Part shown: positions 1 to 12,775 of the stretch, piece by piece
Numbering within the stretch: the first letter of the stretch is position 1
How the letters are laid out: each line of letters begins with the position of its first letter
Assembly (NCBI RefSeq): GCF_000002995.4
Contig: NW_025062336.1
Location: 1-32,493, forward strand
Direction of reading: 5' to 3'
From: Brugia malayi
Lineage: Eukaryota; Nematoda; Chromadorea; Rhabditida; Onchocercidae
DNA length: 32,493 nt
Translations under genes and position numbers: made by a program
Notes under the pieces: generated by a model
Database searches by the model: none
Told to the model about the DNA's origin: nothing
The model's input: only the letters and a program-made list of their open reading frames with translations

Positions 1-1627
1 AATAGGTTTTATGTCACAGCCATGCATACTTCTTATCAGCACCTATATCTGATTTCTGTTATGCGTTTAGTTTTACTTTTGGTTGGGTGGTCACAAATTT
101 ATCAAAGATGTCTATAACTAGCTCATTTACAAGGTACAATCATGTGTGAAACTCAAGGAAAGAATGATTGAACATGCAGGAAATTTACTGAGTTTATTCA
201 ACATACATAAAGAGAAACTCATTGTAAAGGTCAAAGTTAATGCAAGGATCAACAGTGTGTGAGAATCTGCACTTCATTTTCAATAAAAGTGAATCTTCCC
301 TCTCCTTTAGAGAAGGGCAGATAAATTTAGTCCATTGATATTTAAAAATTATTAAAACTTATTTTAATAATTACACTGGCCAAATGACCACAATGTATGC
401 AACCACTACCTATGCAATGCACACAAATTAATCAATTAAGTTCAAAATATCCATTTTTTTTTTTTTTTTTTTAGAGTTGATATTTATAAATTATTTTAAC
501 ATTTAATTAAAATAATTTCTGACAATACATGTATTCATTTCGCAAATTGTACAAATTTCCTATATTTTGATACTTAAAATAGAAATAAAAATTAATTCTA
601 ACTGTAAAGAATGAATTAAGCCATCATTAATTAAAAATTTAATTAATTTTGCTAAATAAAAAATTGATTAAAGCTTAATTATTAAAGTTTTATTTTATTA
701 TTTATTGTTGCCAAATTGACCACACCATAAATGACCAGTACCCATGCAACGCTTTATAAATTTGTCAATTAAGCTCAAAATTTTCTTTACGAATTGATAT
801 CTTTTAAATAGTTTTACATTTTAATTAAATTGAAATTTGACACACCGGCATTTATTTCATAGTTTATTATGCAAAAATTTTTACAAATTGCACAATTTTC
901 TTAAATTATGGTATTTTAAATTTGGAAAATAAATTAATTACAATTGTAAGAATGAAATAAAACAGTGACAAACAAAGAATTTTAATTAATTTTGCTAATT
1001 AAATATTGATTAAGTTATTTTTTAAAGTTTTTTTTAATATTTATGCTGACGAATTGACCACACTGGCACACCGTGATTAACCCAGTAACCTATGCAACGC
1101 TTATAAATTAATCAATCAAGTTCAAATTATCTAATTTTTTTAATGATTTGATTTTTTTTAATATTTTTAACATTTAAATAAAATGAGTTTTTGATATTGC
1201 TAGAATTTATTTTATAGTTTAATATACAAAACTCTGACAAATTATTGAATTTTCATAAAATTTGATATTTAAATTTGAAATAAAAATTAATTTCAATTGT
1301 AAGAATGAATTAGAACAGTGGCAAATTAAAAATTTAATTAATTTTCCTCCTAAAATATCATTCAGAACTCAATTTCTAAACTTGATTTTATTATTTTTGC
1401 TGTTCAAATGATCACAATGTATGCGATCAGTACCTATGCAATGCACACAGATTAATCAATTAAGTTCAAAATATCCATTTTTTTTAATTAATTGATAATT
1501 TTCGATATTTTAACATTTAATTAAAATCAAAATTGATAAAACTAGAAGTTATTTCCACGTTTAATATACAATAACTCTTGCAAATTATAAAATTTTCACC
1601 AAAATTGATTTTTAGATTTGAAATAAT

Positions 1628-1670
1628 GCTTAAGCCTAAGCCTAAGTACACCCTAAGCCTAAGCCTAAGC
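1628..1670 (+). repeat. Interstitial telomere-like core 1
   Basis: Five TAAGCC-type units, the complement of the nematode telomere repeat TTAGGC, in two blocks separated by the fixed interruption TACACC. It sits inside a short satellite monomer, after TTAGATTTGAAATAAT and before the CAAATGACC box. Confidence 0.9.
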
Positions 1671-4386
1671 ATTTTTTATTTATTTAAAATGTCAAATGAC
1701 CGCGATGTATGTGACCAGTACTATTCAACGCTTATAAATTAATTAAGTTCAAAATATCTATTTTTTTAATGTTTTGATATTTCTTAATTTTTTAACATTT
1801 AATTAAGATTAAATTTGATAATAGTAGGGTTTATTTTCCAGTTTATTATGCAAAAATTCTTACAAATTATAGGATTTTCATAAAAATCAATTTTAAATTT
1901 AAATTAAAAATTAGCATTAATTGTAAAAATGAATTAGATCTATGACTAATTAAAAATTTTATTATTTTCGCCGAGTGAAATTTTAATCAAAACTCAATTC
2001 TTAAAGTTTATATAATTATTTATGCTGATCAAATGACCACGATGTATGTGACCAGTACCTATGCAATGCACACAAATTAATCAATTTAGTTCAAAATATC
2101 CATTTTTTTTTTTTTTTTAAGAATTGATATTTATAAATATTTTAACATTTAATTAAAATAATATCTGACAATACATGTATTCATTTCGCAAAATTGTACA
2201 AATTTCCTATATTTTGATACTTAAAATAGAAATAAAAATTAATTCTAACTGTAAGAATGAATTAAAGCCGTCATTAATTAAAAATTTAATTAATTTTGCT
2301 AATAAAATATTGATTAAAACTTAATTTCTAAAGTTTATTTTATTATTTATGTTGCCAATTGACCACACCATAAATGACCAGTACCCATGCAACGCTTATA
2401 AATTAATCAATCAAGTTCAAATTATCTAATTTTTTTAATGATTTGATTTTTTTTTTAATATTTTAACATTTAAATAAAATGAGTTTTTGATATTGCTAGA
2501 ATTTATTTTATAGTTTAATATACAAAACTCTGACAAATTATTGAATTTTCAAAAAATGTGATATTTAAATTTGAAATAAAAATTAATTTCAATTGTAAGA
2601 ATTAATTAGAACAGTGGCAAATTAAAAGTTTAATTAATTTTGCTCCTAAAATATCATTCAGAACTCAATTTCTAAACTTGATTTTATTATTTTTGCTGCT
2701 CAAATGACCACAATGTATGTAACCAGTATCCATGAAATGAATAATAACTAATCAATTATGCTCAAAATAACCATTTTTTTTAATGTATTGATATTTTTCA
2801 ATATTTTAACATTTATTTAAAACTAGTTTTTGATATTTACTACTATTTATTTTTTAGATTAATATGCAAAATTCTAATAAATAAATGAATTTTCATAAAA
2901 TTTGATATTTAAATTTGAAATAAAAATTAACTTCAATTGTAAGAATGAATTAGAACAGTGGCAAATTAAAAGTTTAATTAATTTTGCTTCTAAAATATCA
3001 TTCAGAACTCAATTTCTCAATTTTAAACTTGAATTAAAATTAGCATTAATTGTAAAAATGAATTAGATCTATGACTAATTAAAAATTTTATTATTTTCAC
3101 AAGTGAAACTTTAATCAAAACTCAATTCTTAATGTTTATTTAATTATTTATGATCAAATGACCACAATGTATGTGACCAGTATCTATGCAACGCTTATAA
3201 ATTAATCAATTAAGTTCAAAATATCTATTTTTTTAAAGAATTGATATTTATAAATATTTTAACATTTAATTAAATTAAATTTTGACAATTCCGGCATTTA
3301 TTTCATAGTCTAATATACCAAAACTTTCAAAAATTATACAATTTTCATAAATTATGGTATTTAAATTTGGAAAAAAAATTAATTATAATTGTAAGAATGA
3401 AATAAACCCATGACAAATAAAGATTTTAATTAATTTTGCTAATAAAATATCGATTAAAAGTTAATTATTAAAGTTTATTTTATTATTAATGTTGGTCAAA
3501 TGACTACACCGTAAATAACCAGTACTATGGAACGCTTATAAATTAATCAACTAAGCTCAAATTATCTATTTTTTTTTTAAAGAATTGATATTTATAATAT
3601 TTTAACATTTAATTAAAATAAATTTTGACAATACAGGGATTTATCTTACTGTTTAATATACAAAACTCTAATTAATCATTAAATTTTCACAGAATTTGAT
3701 ATTTAAATTTGAAATAAAAATTAACTTCAATTATAAGAATGAATTAAAACCGTGATAAATTAAAAATTTAATCAATTCCGCTAGTCGAATATTGATTGAA
3801 ACTTAATTTCTAAAGTTTATTTAGTTATTTATGCTGATCAAATGAGCAACCGTAGATGACCAGTACCTGTGCAATGCATATAAATTGATCAATTATGCTC
3901 GAAATATCTAACTTTTTTTAATGAATATATATTTTTTTAACAGTTTTAACATTTAATTAAAGTAAAATTTGATATTGCTAGAAATTATTTCGTAGTCTAT
4001 TATACAAAAAAGGCTTTGATTCATTGCAAATCATAAAATTTTCATAAAATTCGATCTTAAAATTTCAAACAAACAAAAACTAATTTTAGCTGCAGAAATG
4101 AATTAAATCTACGACAAATTAAAAATCTTAATAATTTCACCTCTCAAATATCAAATAAAAACTTAGTTATTAAAGTTTATTTTCTTATTACGTATGCAAC
4201 GCATAAAATTAATCAACTGAGTTCAAAATAACTAATTTTTTTTAAGGAATTGATATTTTTTAATAGTTTTAACATTTAATTAAAATAAAATTGATAAAAA
4301 CTAGAGATTTTTTCTCCCTTTAATATACAGAAGCTCTTGCAAATTATAAAATTTTCACCAAAATCAATTTTTAGATTTGAAATAAT

Positions 4387-4429
4387 GCTTAAGCCTAAGC
4401 CTAAGTATACCCTAAGCCTAAGCCTAAGC
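4387..4429 (+). repeat. Interstitial telomere-like core 2
   Basis: Same 43-bp architecture as the core at 1628, with TATACC as the interruption. Same location within the satellite monomer. Confidence 0.9.
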
Positions 4430-6046
4430 ATTATTTCATTATTTAAGATGTCAAATGATAACAATGTATGTGGCCAGTTCCCGCACTATGCGTATATAAT
4501 AATCATTTTTTTTTTTTTATTAAATGATATTTTTTAATAGTTTTAACATCCTTTGAAATTAAATTTTGAAAATAGTAGAACTTCTTACCTAGTTTTATAT
4601 GCAAATACCCGTATAAATTATGGGATTTTTGTAAATGTATTATTTAAATTTGAAATATAAATTAATTTTAAATGTAAGAATGAATTAAAATCATGATTAA
4701 TTGAAAGTTTTATTAATTTTGCTCCTAAAATATCATTCAGAACTCAATTTCTAAACTTGATTTTATTATTTTTGCTGCTCAAATGACCACAATGTATGTA
4801 ACCAGTATCCATGAAATGAATAATAACTAATCAATTATGCTCAAAATAACCATTTTTTTTAATGTATTGATATTTTTCAATATTTTAACATTTATTTAAA
4901 ACTAGTTTTTGATATTTACTACTATTTATTTTTTAGATTAATATGCAAAATTCTAATAAATAAATGAATTTTCATAAAATTTGACATTTAAATTTGAAAT
5001 AAAAATTAACTTCAATTGTAAGAATGAATTAGAACAGTGGCAAATTAAAAGTTTAATTAATTTTGCTTCTAAAATATCATTCAGAACTCAATTCTTAAAG
5101 TTTATTTAATTATTTATGCTGATCAAATGACCACGATGTACGTGTCCAGTACCTATGCAATGCACACAAATTAATCAATTAAGTTCATAATATCCATTTT
5201 TTTTTTTAATTAATTGATATTTTTCAAAATTTTAACATTTATTTAAAACTAGCTTTTGATATTTACCACAATTTATTTTGTAGATTAATATGCAAAATTC
5301 TAGTAAATTAATGAATTTTCATAAAATTTAAATTTTAAATTTGAAATAAAAATGAATTATATTTGTGAGCATGAATTAAAACCGTCAAAAATCGAAAATT
5401 AAAATAGTTTTGCTAATTAAATACTGATTAAAACTTAATTATTAAAGTTTATTTTAATATTTCTGCTGGTCAAATGACCACTATGTATGCGACCAGTACC
5501 TGTGCAATGAACACAAATTTAATCAATTGACTTCAAAATAACTAATTTAATGAAATATATATTTTAGCAGTTTTACATTTAATTAATGTAAAATTTGATA
5601 TTACTAGGAATTATAGAAAAAAAGTCTAATATACAAAAAAGGTTTTGATTCATTGCAAATCATTAAACTTTCATAAAATTCTATCTTAAGATTTCAAACA
5701 AAAATTAATTTTAGCTGCAGAAATGAATTAAATCTACGACAAATTAAAAATCTTATTAATTTTGTTTCTCAAATATTAAAAAAAGCTTAGTTATTGAAGT
5801 ATATTTTCTTATTTATGTTGTCAATTGACCACACCGTAACTGACCGTTACCCATGCAATGCATAAATTTAATCAATTCACTTCAAAATAAGTAATTTTTT
5901 TTAATGAATTGATAATTTTTTAATAGTTTTAACATTTTAATTAAAATCAAAATTGATAGGACTAGAAATTATTTCCCCGTTTAATATACAAAAACTCTTG
6001 GAAATTATAAAATTTTCACCAAAATCAATTTTAGATTTGAAATAAT

Positions 6047-6089
6047 GCTTAAGCCTAAGCCTAAATATACCCTAAGCCTAAGCCTAAGC
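6047..6089 (+). repeat. Interstitial telomere-like core 3
   Basis: Same 43-bp architecture, with the middle part read as TAAATATACC (one G-to-A change next to the TATACC interruption). Same location within the monomer. Confidence 0.9.
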
Positions 6090-6769
6090 ATTATTTTATT
6101 ATTTAAAATGTCAAATGACCACAATGTATGTGACCAGTTCCCGCATATAATAATCAATTTTTTTTTTATTAAATGATATTTTTTAATAGTTTTAACATCC
6201 TTTGAAATTAAATTTTGATAACAGTAGAACTTCTTAGCTAGTTTTATATGCAAATACCCGTATAAATTATGGGATTTTTGTAAATGTATTATTTAAATTT
6301 GAAATATAAATTAATTTTAATTGTAAGAATGAATTAAAATCGTGAAAAATTAAAAATTTAATTAATTTTGCTAATAAAATTTTGATCAAAACTTAATTTT
6401 TAAAGTTTATTTTATTATTTTTGCTGGTCAAATGATCACGATGTATGTGACCAGTACCTACGCAACGCATAAAATTCAATCAATGAAGTACAAAATATCC
6501 ATTTTTTTTTAATGTTTTGATATTTTTTAATATTTTAATATTTAATTAAGATTAAATTTGATAATAGCAGGGTTTTTTTCCCAATTTATTATGCAAAAAT
6601 TCTTACAAATAATAGGATTTTTACAAAAATCAATTTTAAATTTGAAATAAAAATTAGCATTAATTGTAAAAATGAGTTAGGTCTATGACTAATTAAAAAT
6701 TTTATTATTTTCACAACTGAAATTTTAATCAGAATTTAAAAATTAAAATTTATTTAATTGTTTTTGACC

Positions 6770-8480
6770 AGTATCTATGCAACGCTTATAAATTAATCAA
6801 TTAAGTTCAAAATATCTATTTTTTTTGAAAGAATTGATATTTTTAAATATTTTAGCACTTAATTAAAATAAATTTTTGACATTACTGGAATTTATTTTAC
6901 AATTTATTATACAAAACCTTAAAAAAATATTGAATTTTGTTAAATTTTGATATTTAAATTTGGAATAAAAATTAATTTTAATTGTAAGAATGAATTAAAA
7001 CCGTCACAAATTGAAAATTCAATTAATTTTGCTAATCAAATATGGGTTAAAACTTAATTATTAAAGATTATTTATATTATTCATGCTGATCAATTGACCA
7101 ATTGTAAATACAAGTACCAATGCAATGCATAAAATTTAATCAATTAAGCTCAAAATATCTAATTTTCTTTACGAATTGATATTTTTTAATAGTTTTAACA
7201 TTTTAATTAAATTGAAATTTGACAACACCGGCATTTATTTCATAGTTTAATATGCAAAAACTTTTACAAATTGTACAATTTTCTTAAATTATGGTATTTA
7301 AATTTGGAAAATAAATTAATTACAATTGTAAGAATGAAATAAAACAGTGACAAACAAAGAATTTAATTAATTTTGCTAATAAAATGTTGATTAAAAGTTA
7401 TTTTTTAAAGTTTTTTTTAATATTTTATGCTGACCAATTGCATAGGTACTGATCGCATACATTGTGATCATTTGAACAGCAAAAATAATAAAATCAAGTT
7501 TAGAAATTGAGTTCTGAATGATATTTTAGGAGGAAAATTAATTAAATTTTTAATTTGCCACTGTTCTAATTCATTCTTACAATTGAAATTAATTTTTATT
7601 TCAAATTTAAATATCAAATTTTATGAAAATTCAATAATTTGTCAGAGTTTTGTATATTAAACTATAAAATAAATTCTAGCAATATCAAAAACTCATTTTA
7701 TTTAAATGTTAAAATATTAAAAAAAAATCAAATCATTAAAAAAATTAGATAATTTGAACTTGATTGATTAATTTATAAGCGTTGCATAGGTACTGGTTAA
7801 TCACGGTGTGGTCAATTGGTCAGCATAAAATATTAAAAAAAACTTTAAAAAATAACTTTTAATCAATATTTTATTAGCAAAATTAATTAAATTCTTTGTT
7901 TGTCACTGTTTTATTTCATTCTTACAATTGTAATTAATTTATTTTCCAAATTTAAATACCATAATTTAAGAAAATTGTGCAATTTGTAAAAGTTTTTGCA
8001 TATTAAACTATGAAATAAATGCCGGTGTTGTCAAATTTCAATTTAATTAAAATGTTAAAACTATTAAAAAATATCAATTCGTAAAGAAAATTAGATATTT
8101 TGAGCTTAATTGATTAAATTTTATGCATTGCATTGGTACTTGTATTTACAATTGGTCAATTGATCAGCATGAATAATATAAATAATCTTTAATAATTAAG
8201 TTTTAACCCATATTTGATTAGCAAAATTAATTGAATTTTCAATTTGTGACGGTTTTAATTCATTCTTACAATTAAAATTAATTTTTATTCCAAATTTAAA
8301 TATCAAAATTTAACAAAATTCAATATTTTTTTAAGGTTTTGTATAATAAATTATAAAATAAATTCCAGCAATATCAAAAACTAATTTTAATTAAATGTTA
8401 AAATATTGAAAAATATCAATTCATTAAAAAAAAAAAATGGATATTTTGAACTTAATTGGTTAATTTATATGCATTGCATA
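6770..8480. repeat. Large palindrome in the satellite array
   Basis: Left arm about 6770-7437 and right arm about 7807-8480 are reverse complements with few differences. Checked stretches: 7090-7160 against 8100-8170, 6960-7080 against 8172-8300, and 6870-6950 against 8305-8385. The spacer, about 370 bp (one monomer), is itself the reverse complement of satellite near 1050-1437. The arms fade out beyond one edge monomer on each side. Confidence 0.8.
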
Positions 8481-9199
8481 GATACTGGTCGCATACATTG
8501 TGGTCAATTGACCAGCATAAATATTAAAATAAACTTTAATAATTAAGTTTTAATCAATATTTGATTAGCAAAACTATTTAAATTTTTAATTTTTGACGGT
8601 TTTAATTCATTCTCACAATTACAATTAATCTTTATTTAAAATTTAAATTTTATGAAAAAACAATAATTTATTAGAATTTTGCATGTTAAACTATAAAATA
8701 AATTCTAATAATACCAAAAATTTACTTTAATTAAATGATAAAATATTGAAAAATTTCAATTCCTTAAAACAAATAGATATTTTGAACTTAATTGATTAAT
8801 TTATATGCATTGCATGGATACTGGTCACACACACCATGGTCATTTGACCAGCAAATATAATAAAATAAACTTTAGAAATTAAGTTTCAATCAATATTTTA
8901 TTAGCAAAATTAATTAAATTTTTAATTTTTCACGATTTTATTTCATTCTTACAATTAAAATTAATTTATGTTTCAAATTTAAATAATACATTTATAAAAA
9001 TCCCATAATTTGTACGGGTATTTGCATATTAAATTAGGTAAGAAGTCCTACTATTATCAAAATTTAATTTCAAAGGATGTTAAAGTATTAAAAAATATCA
9101 TTTAATAAAAAAAAAAAAAAAAATGATTATTATATACGCATAGTGCGGGAACTGGTCACATACATTGTGGTCATTTGACATTTTAAATAATAAAATAAT

Positions 9200-9219
9200 G
9201 CTTAGGCTTAGGCTTAAGC
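9200..9219 (-). repeat. Interstitial telomere-like core 4, shortened
   Basis: Inverted orientation (GCTTAGGCTTAGGCTTAAGC). One of the two telomeric blocks and the interruption are missing. The flanks match the other cores. Confidence 0.88.
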
Positions 9220-11480
9220 ATTTTTTCAAATCTAAAAATTGATTATGGTGAAATTTTTTTAATTTCCAAGAGTTTTTGTATATTAAACGAGGAAATAATT
9301 TCTAGTTTTATCAATTTTGATTTTAATTAAATGTTAAAACTATTAAGAAATATCAATTCATTAAAAAAAAATAGTTATTTTGAAGTCAATTGATTAAATT
9401 TATGCATTGCATGGATAACGGTCAGTTACGGTGTGGTCAATTGACAACATAAATTTCAATAACTAAGCTTTTTTTAATATTTGAGAAGCAAAATTAATAA
9501 AATTTTTAATTTGTCGTAGATTTAATTCATTTCTGCAGCTAAAATTAATTTTTGTTTGAAAGCTTAAGATAGAATTTTATGAAAGTTTTATGATTTGCAA
9601 TGAATCAAAACCTTTTTTGTATATTAGACTTTTTTCTATAATTTCTAGTAATATCAAATTTTACTTTAATTAAATGTTAAAACTGTTAAAAAATATATTA
9701 TTCATTTAGATATTTTGAGCTTAATTGATTAATTTGTATGCATTGCACAGGTACTGGTCATCTACGGTTGCTCATTTGATCAGCATAAATAACTAAATAA
9801 ACTTTAAAAATTAAGTTTCAATCAATATTCGACTAGCGAAATTGATTAAATTTTTAATTTATCACGGTTTTAATTCATCCTTACAATTCAAATTAATTTT
9901 TATTTCAAATTTAAATATCAAATTCTCTGAAAATTTAATGATTTATTAGAGTTTTGTATATTAAAAAGTAAAATGAATCCCTGTGTTGTCAAAATTTATT
10001 TTAATTAAATGTTAAAATATTATAAATATCAATTGTTTAAAAAAAAAAATAGATAATTTGAGCTTAACTGATTAATTTATAAGCGTTCCATAGTACTAGT
10101 TATTTACGGTGTGGTCATTTGACAAACATTAATAATAAAATAAACTTTAAAAATTAAGTTTTAATTAATATTTGATAGGCAAAATTAACTAAAATTTTTA
10201 ATTTATCACGGTTTTGATTCATTCTTACAATTGAAATCAATTCTTATTTCAAATTTTATGAAAATTCAATAATTTGTTAGGATTTTGTATATTAAACTAT
10301 AAAATAAATTCTAGCAATATCAAAGAATCATTTTAATTAAATGTTGAAATATTAAAAAAAATCGAATCATTTAAAAAATTAGATAATTTGAACTTAATTG
10401 ATTAATTTATAAGCGTTGCATAGGTACTGGTTAATCACGGTGTGGTCAATTGGTCAGCATAAAATATTAAAAAAACTTTAAAAAAATAACTTTTAATCAA
10501 TATTTTATTAGCAAAATTAATTAAATTCTTTGTTTGTCACTGTTTTATTTCATTCTTACAATTGTAATTAATTTATTTTCCAAATTTAAATACCATAATT
10601 TAAGAAAATTGTGCAATTTGTAAAAGTTTTTGCATAATAAACTATGAAATAAATGCCGGTGTTGTCAAATTTCAATTTAATTAAAATGTTAAAACTATTA
10701 AAAAATATCAATTCGTAAAGAAAATTTTGAGCTTAATTGACTAATTTATAAGCGTTGCATGGGTACTGGTCATTTATGGTGTGGTCAATTGGCAACATAA
10801 ATAATAAAATAAACTTTAATAATTAAGCTTTAATCAATTTTTTATTAGCAAAATTAATTAAATTTTTAATTAATGACGGCTTTAATTCATTCTTACAGTT
10901 AGAATTAATTTTTATTTCTATTTTAAGTATCAAAATATAGGAAATTTGTACAATTTTGCGAAATGAATACATGTATTGTCAGATATTATTTTAATTAAAT
11001 GTTAAAATATTTATAAATATCAATTCTTAAAAAAAAAAAAAAAAAAAATGGATATTTTGAACTAAATTGATTAATTTGTGTGCATTGCACAGGTACTGGT
11101 CACATACATTGTGGTCATTTGATCAGCATAAATAATTAAATAAACTTTAAGAATTGAGTTTTGAATTAAAATTTCACTCGTGAAAATAATAAAATTTTTA
11201 ATTAGTCATAGATGTAATTCATTTTTACAATTAATGCTAATTTTTAATTTAAATTTAAAATTGATTTTTATGAAAATCCTATAATTTGTAAGAATTTTTG
11301 CATAATAAACTGGAAAATAAACCCTACTATTATCAAATTTAATCTTAATTAAATGTTGAAAAATTAAGAAATATCAAAACATTAAAAAAATAGATATTTT
11401 GAACTTAATTAATTTATAAGCGTTGAATAGTACTGGTCACATACATCGCGGTCATTTGACATTTTAAATAATAAAAAAAT

Positions 11481-11523
11481 GCTTAGGCTTAGGCTTAGGG
11501 TGTACTTAGGCTTAGGCTTAAGC
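11481..11523 (-). repeat. Interstitial telomere-like core 5
   Basis: Full-length 43-bp core in inverted orientation with interruption GGTGTA (complement of TACACC). It lies about 55 bp from the satellite edge at 11577. Confidence 0.9.
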
Positions 11524-11634
11524 ATTATTTCAAATCTAAAAATTGATTTTGGTGAAAATTTTATAATTTCCAAGAGTCCGCAGGAAATTGCAGATCTGAT
11601 CAGTTACTTAAGTGTCAAGTAAACGATAGTCAGG

Positions 11635-12367
11635 TTGCTATACCAAAATAACATGGATTACAGCATTATTTTGCTTGATGAAAACAGTAAGTACATAGCA
11701 CATTGTGAGCTACAAAGGAAAAAAAAAAAAAGCTTCCATAGTCTTTTTCGGTGGATTTTCATTCAATATGAACGGAACTAGAACAGCTGCTATTTAAAAA
11801 TTTTGTCAAGAAACTCATATAGCATTTGTGTTATTTGATTACTTTGGTCATGGTTATTGGTTAGTCAGGTGCTGATTATACTGATTACACGATGAGTGAT
11901 TGGCAAAAAAATTGTGTTAGAGTAACTCGTAACGGCAAGCAAATAATTATAGGTTCAAGCATGAGACGGCGCCTGATGTTGCTCACTGCTCTCCAACTTT
12001 CAGAAAGAATTGCAACACTAATTGGTGTATCGTCTGCTTCTGACTTTACTGAAGATTTAATATTCTATCAGTTATCCGAAAGCAAAAAGAAGAATTAGAT
12101 TCTAAAGGAGTAATAGATTTTACTTCTGAGCATTAAATATACAAAATAACTAAAAGCTTGGTATAGAAGATGAAGATGGCAAAAAAAGCTTCTTTTAAAT
12201 AAAGAGACAATAGATATATAAACTGTCCTGTGCGTTTATTGACGATAATGCTATATTCCTTACCAACTTCGTTAAATTTAGTCAAGAAGTTGAGGTGCAT
12301 CTGATGAAGACAGTAGTAGGTAGAGCATAACATGTCTGACAATCGTTCATTGGAATTTTTACTTCAG
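11635..12367 (+). pseudogene. Alpha/beta hydrolase remnant
   Basis: Pieces in shifting frames give a serine alpha/beta hydrolase. In order they are: VFFGGFSFNMNGTRTAA (about 11740-11790), AFVLFDYFGHGYW (about 11822-11860), SDWQKNCVRVTR followed by the nucleophile elbow GSSMRR (about 11892-11970), SASDFTEDLIF (about 12035-12065), and EHNMSDNRSLEFLLQ (about 12323-12367) with the probable catalytic His. The elbow normally has small residues after the nucleophile (G-x-S-x-G); here they are Arg-Arg. Several frameshifts and stops separate the blocks, so no protein can be made. The family is broad and the substrate is unknown. The true start is not visible. Confidence 0.72.
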
Positions 12368-12470
12368 ATGATTTAGAGAGTTTTTGCTGTGTTTAGGACT
12401 CATCATTTTGCAAGGGAGATTTCATTTGGGAGAGCGACCAGAACCGAACTAGGCGCACATACCCACTTAG
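12367..12470 (-). repeat. tRNA-derived SINE-like unit, truncated
   Basis: The third, most degraded unit of a tandem trio. It shares GAGTTTTTGCTG and GGAGATTT with its neighbours and keeps only part of the tRNA-like head (ACCAGAACCGAACTAGG); the A-box half is lost. Confidence 0.6.
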
Positions 12471-12472
12471 AT

Positions 12473-12609
12473 GGTTTGGGGAGTTTTTGCTGGCTGATTA
12501 AAGACTCATAATAATGCAGAGGAGATTTTAAGTGAGGGCAGCGAGCAGAGCCGAGCTAGCCGCACTCAATGCCACAAGCTGATGCCCTACCAACTGAGCC
12601 ACACCCACT
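12473..12609 (-). repeat. tRNA-derived SINE-like unit, second copy
   Basis: On the minus strand the head (12609-12541) contains TGGCTCAGTTGG, which fits the Pol III A-box consensus TRGCNNAGYNGG. A weak B-box-like AGCTCGGCTCT follows at tRNA-like spacing, then a unique tail of about 70 bp. It is the same element as 12611-12768. Confidence 0.68.
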
Positions 12610-12610
12610 C

Positions 12611-12768
12611 GAATTATTCAGGGAGCCTTTGCTGGCTGTGTACTTGGCACACTAATTTAGTACTCATCATAAGGTAGGGAGGATCTTCTTGGAGAGAGTG
12701 AGCAGAGCCGAACTAGCCACACTCAGTACCCACAAGCTGATACTCTACCGACTGAGCCACACCGACCA
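12611..12768 (-). repeat. tRNA-derived SINE-like unit, best copy
   Basis: Minus-strand head 12768-12697: acceptor-like GGTCGGTG, A-box TGGCTCAGTCGG (perfect fit to TRGCNNAGYNGG), a degenerate B-box AGTTCGGCTCT, then a tail down to 12611. It cannot be a working tRNA: the anticodon arm (TCAG/CTGA around a 10-nt loop) and T arm are abnormal. It lies between the hydrolase and guaB remnants, so it entered, or was already present, in host DNA. Confidence 0.7.
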
Positions 12769-12775
12769 AAGCACT

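Larger units (their letters stand above)
1..7437 (+). repeat. AT-rich satellite array, forward orientation
   Basis: About 22 diverged monomers in one orientation. Each carries the landmarks CAAATGACCAC, GACCAGTACCTATGCAA, AAATTAATCAATTAAGTTC, a T-run, TTTTAACATTTAATTAAA and GTAAGAATGAATTA in the same order. The CAAATGACCAC boxes (near 382, 712, 1051, 1405, 1692, 2030, 2355, 2701, 3144, 3497, 3839, 4453, 4780, 5126, 5474, 5823, 6113, 6428, 7091) are mostly 325-355 bp apart. Monomers with a telomere-like core are shorter, about 265-290 bp. The 443-bp step near 3015 is a fused monomer junction. There is no gene; the short open frames (for example 4276-4464, 4337-4537, 6005-6253) are chance readings through the repeat. 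Confidence 0.93.
7438..11577 (-). repeat. AT-rich satellite array, inverted orientation
   Basis: The same satellite as 1-7437 but reverse-complemented: the landmarks now read GTACTGGTCAC, GTGGTCATTTG and TTCATTCTTACAATT. About 12 monomers. The switch is abrupt at about 7437/7438, where a forward monomer stops in GACCAATTG and an inverted one starts in CATAGGTACTG. The right edge, TTTCCAAGAGT at 11567-11577, is where Wolbachia-like sequence begins. No coding sequence. Confidence 0.92.
9200..11577. repeat. 2.3-kb satellite block, copy 1
   Basis: Nearly identical, in the same orientation, to 22843-25219. Differences seen are A-tract lengths (near 10030 and 11028-11048), one C/T in the telomere-like core, and a few indels. 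It ends at TTTCCAAGAGT, exactly where the Wolbachia island starts, whereas copy 2 continues into more satellite. The identity is far above that between ordinary neighbouring monomers, so the block was duplicated recently. Confidence 0.85.

Noticed and set aside
4276..6253. Open frames with a repeated LRLRLRVYLGLGL reading (and KPKPKYTLSLSLS on the other strand)
   Set aside because: They are translations of the telomere-like cores and recur wherever a core occurs (also at 25054-25260 and 26297-26506). Not proteins.
1..11577. Possible CRISPR-like array because of regular repeats
   Set aside because: The whole unit of about 340 bp is repeated with graded divergence; there is no short conserved repeat with unique spacers and no cas genes.
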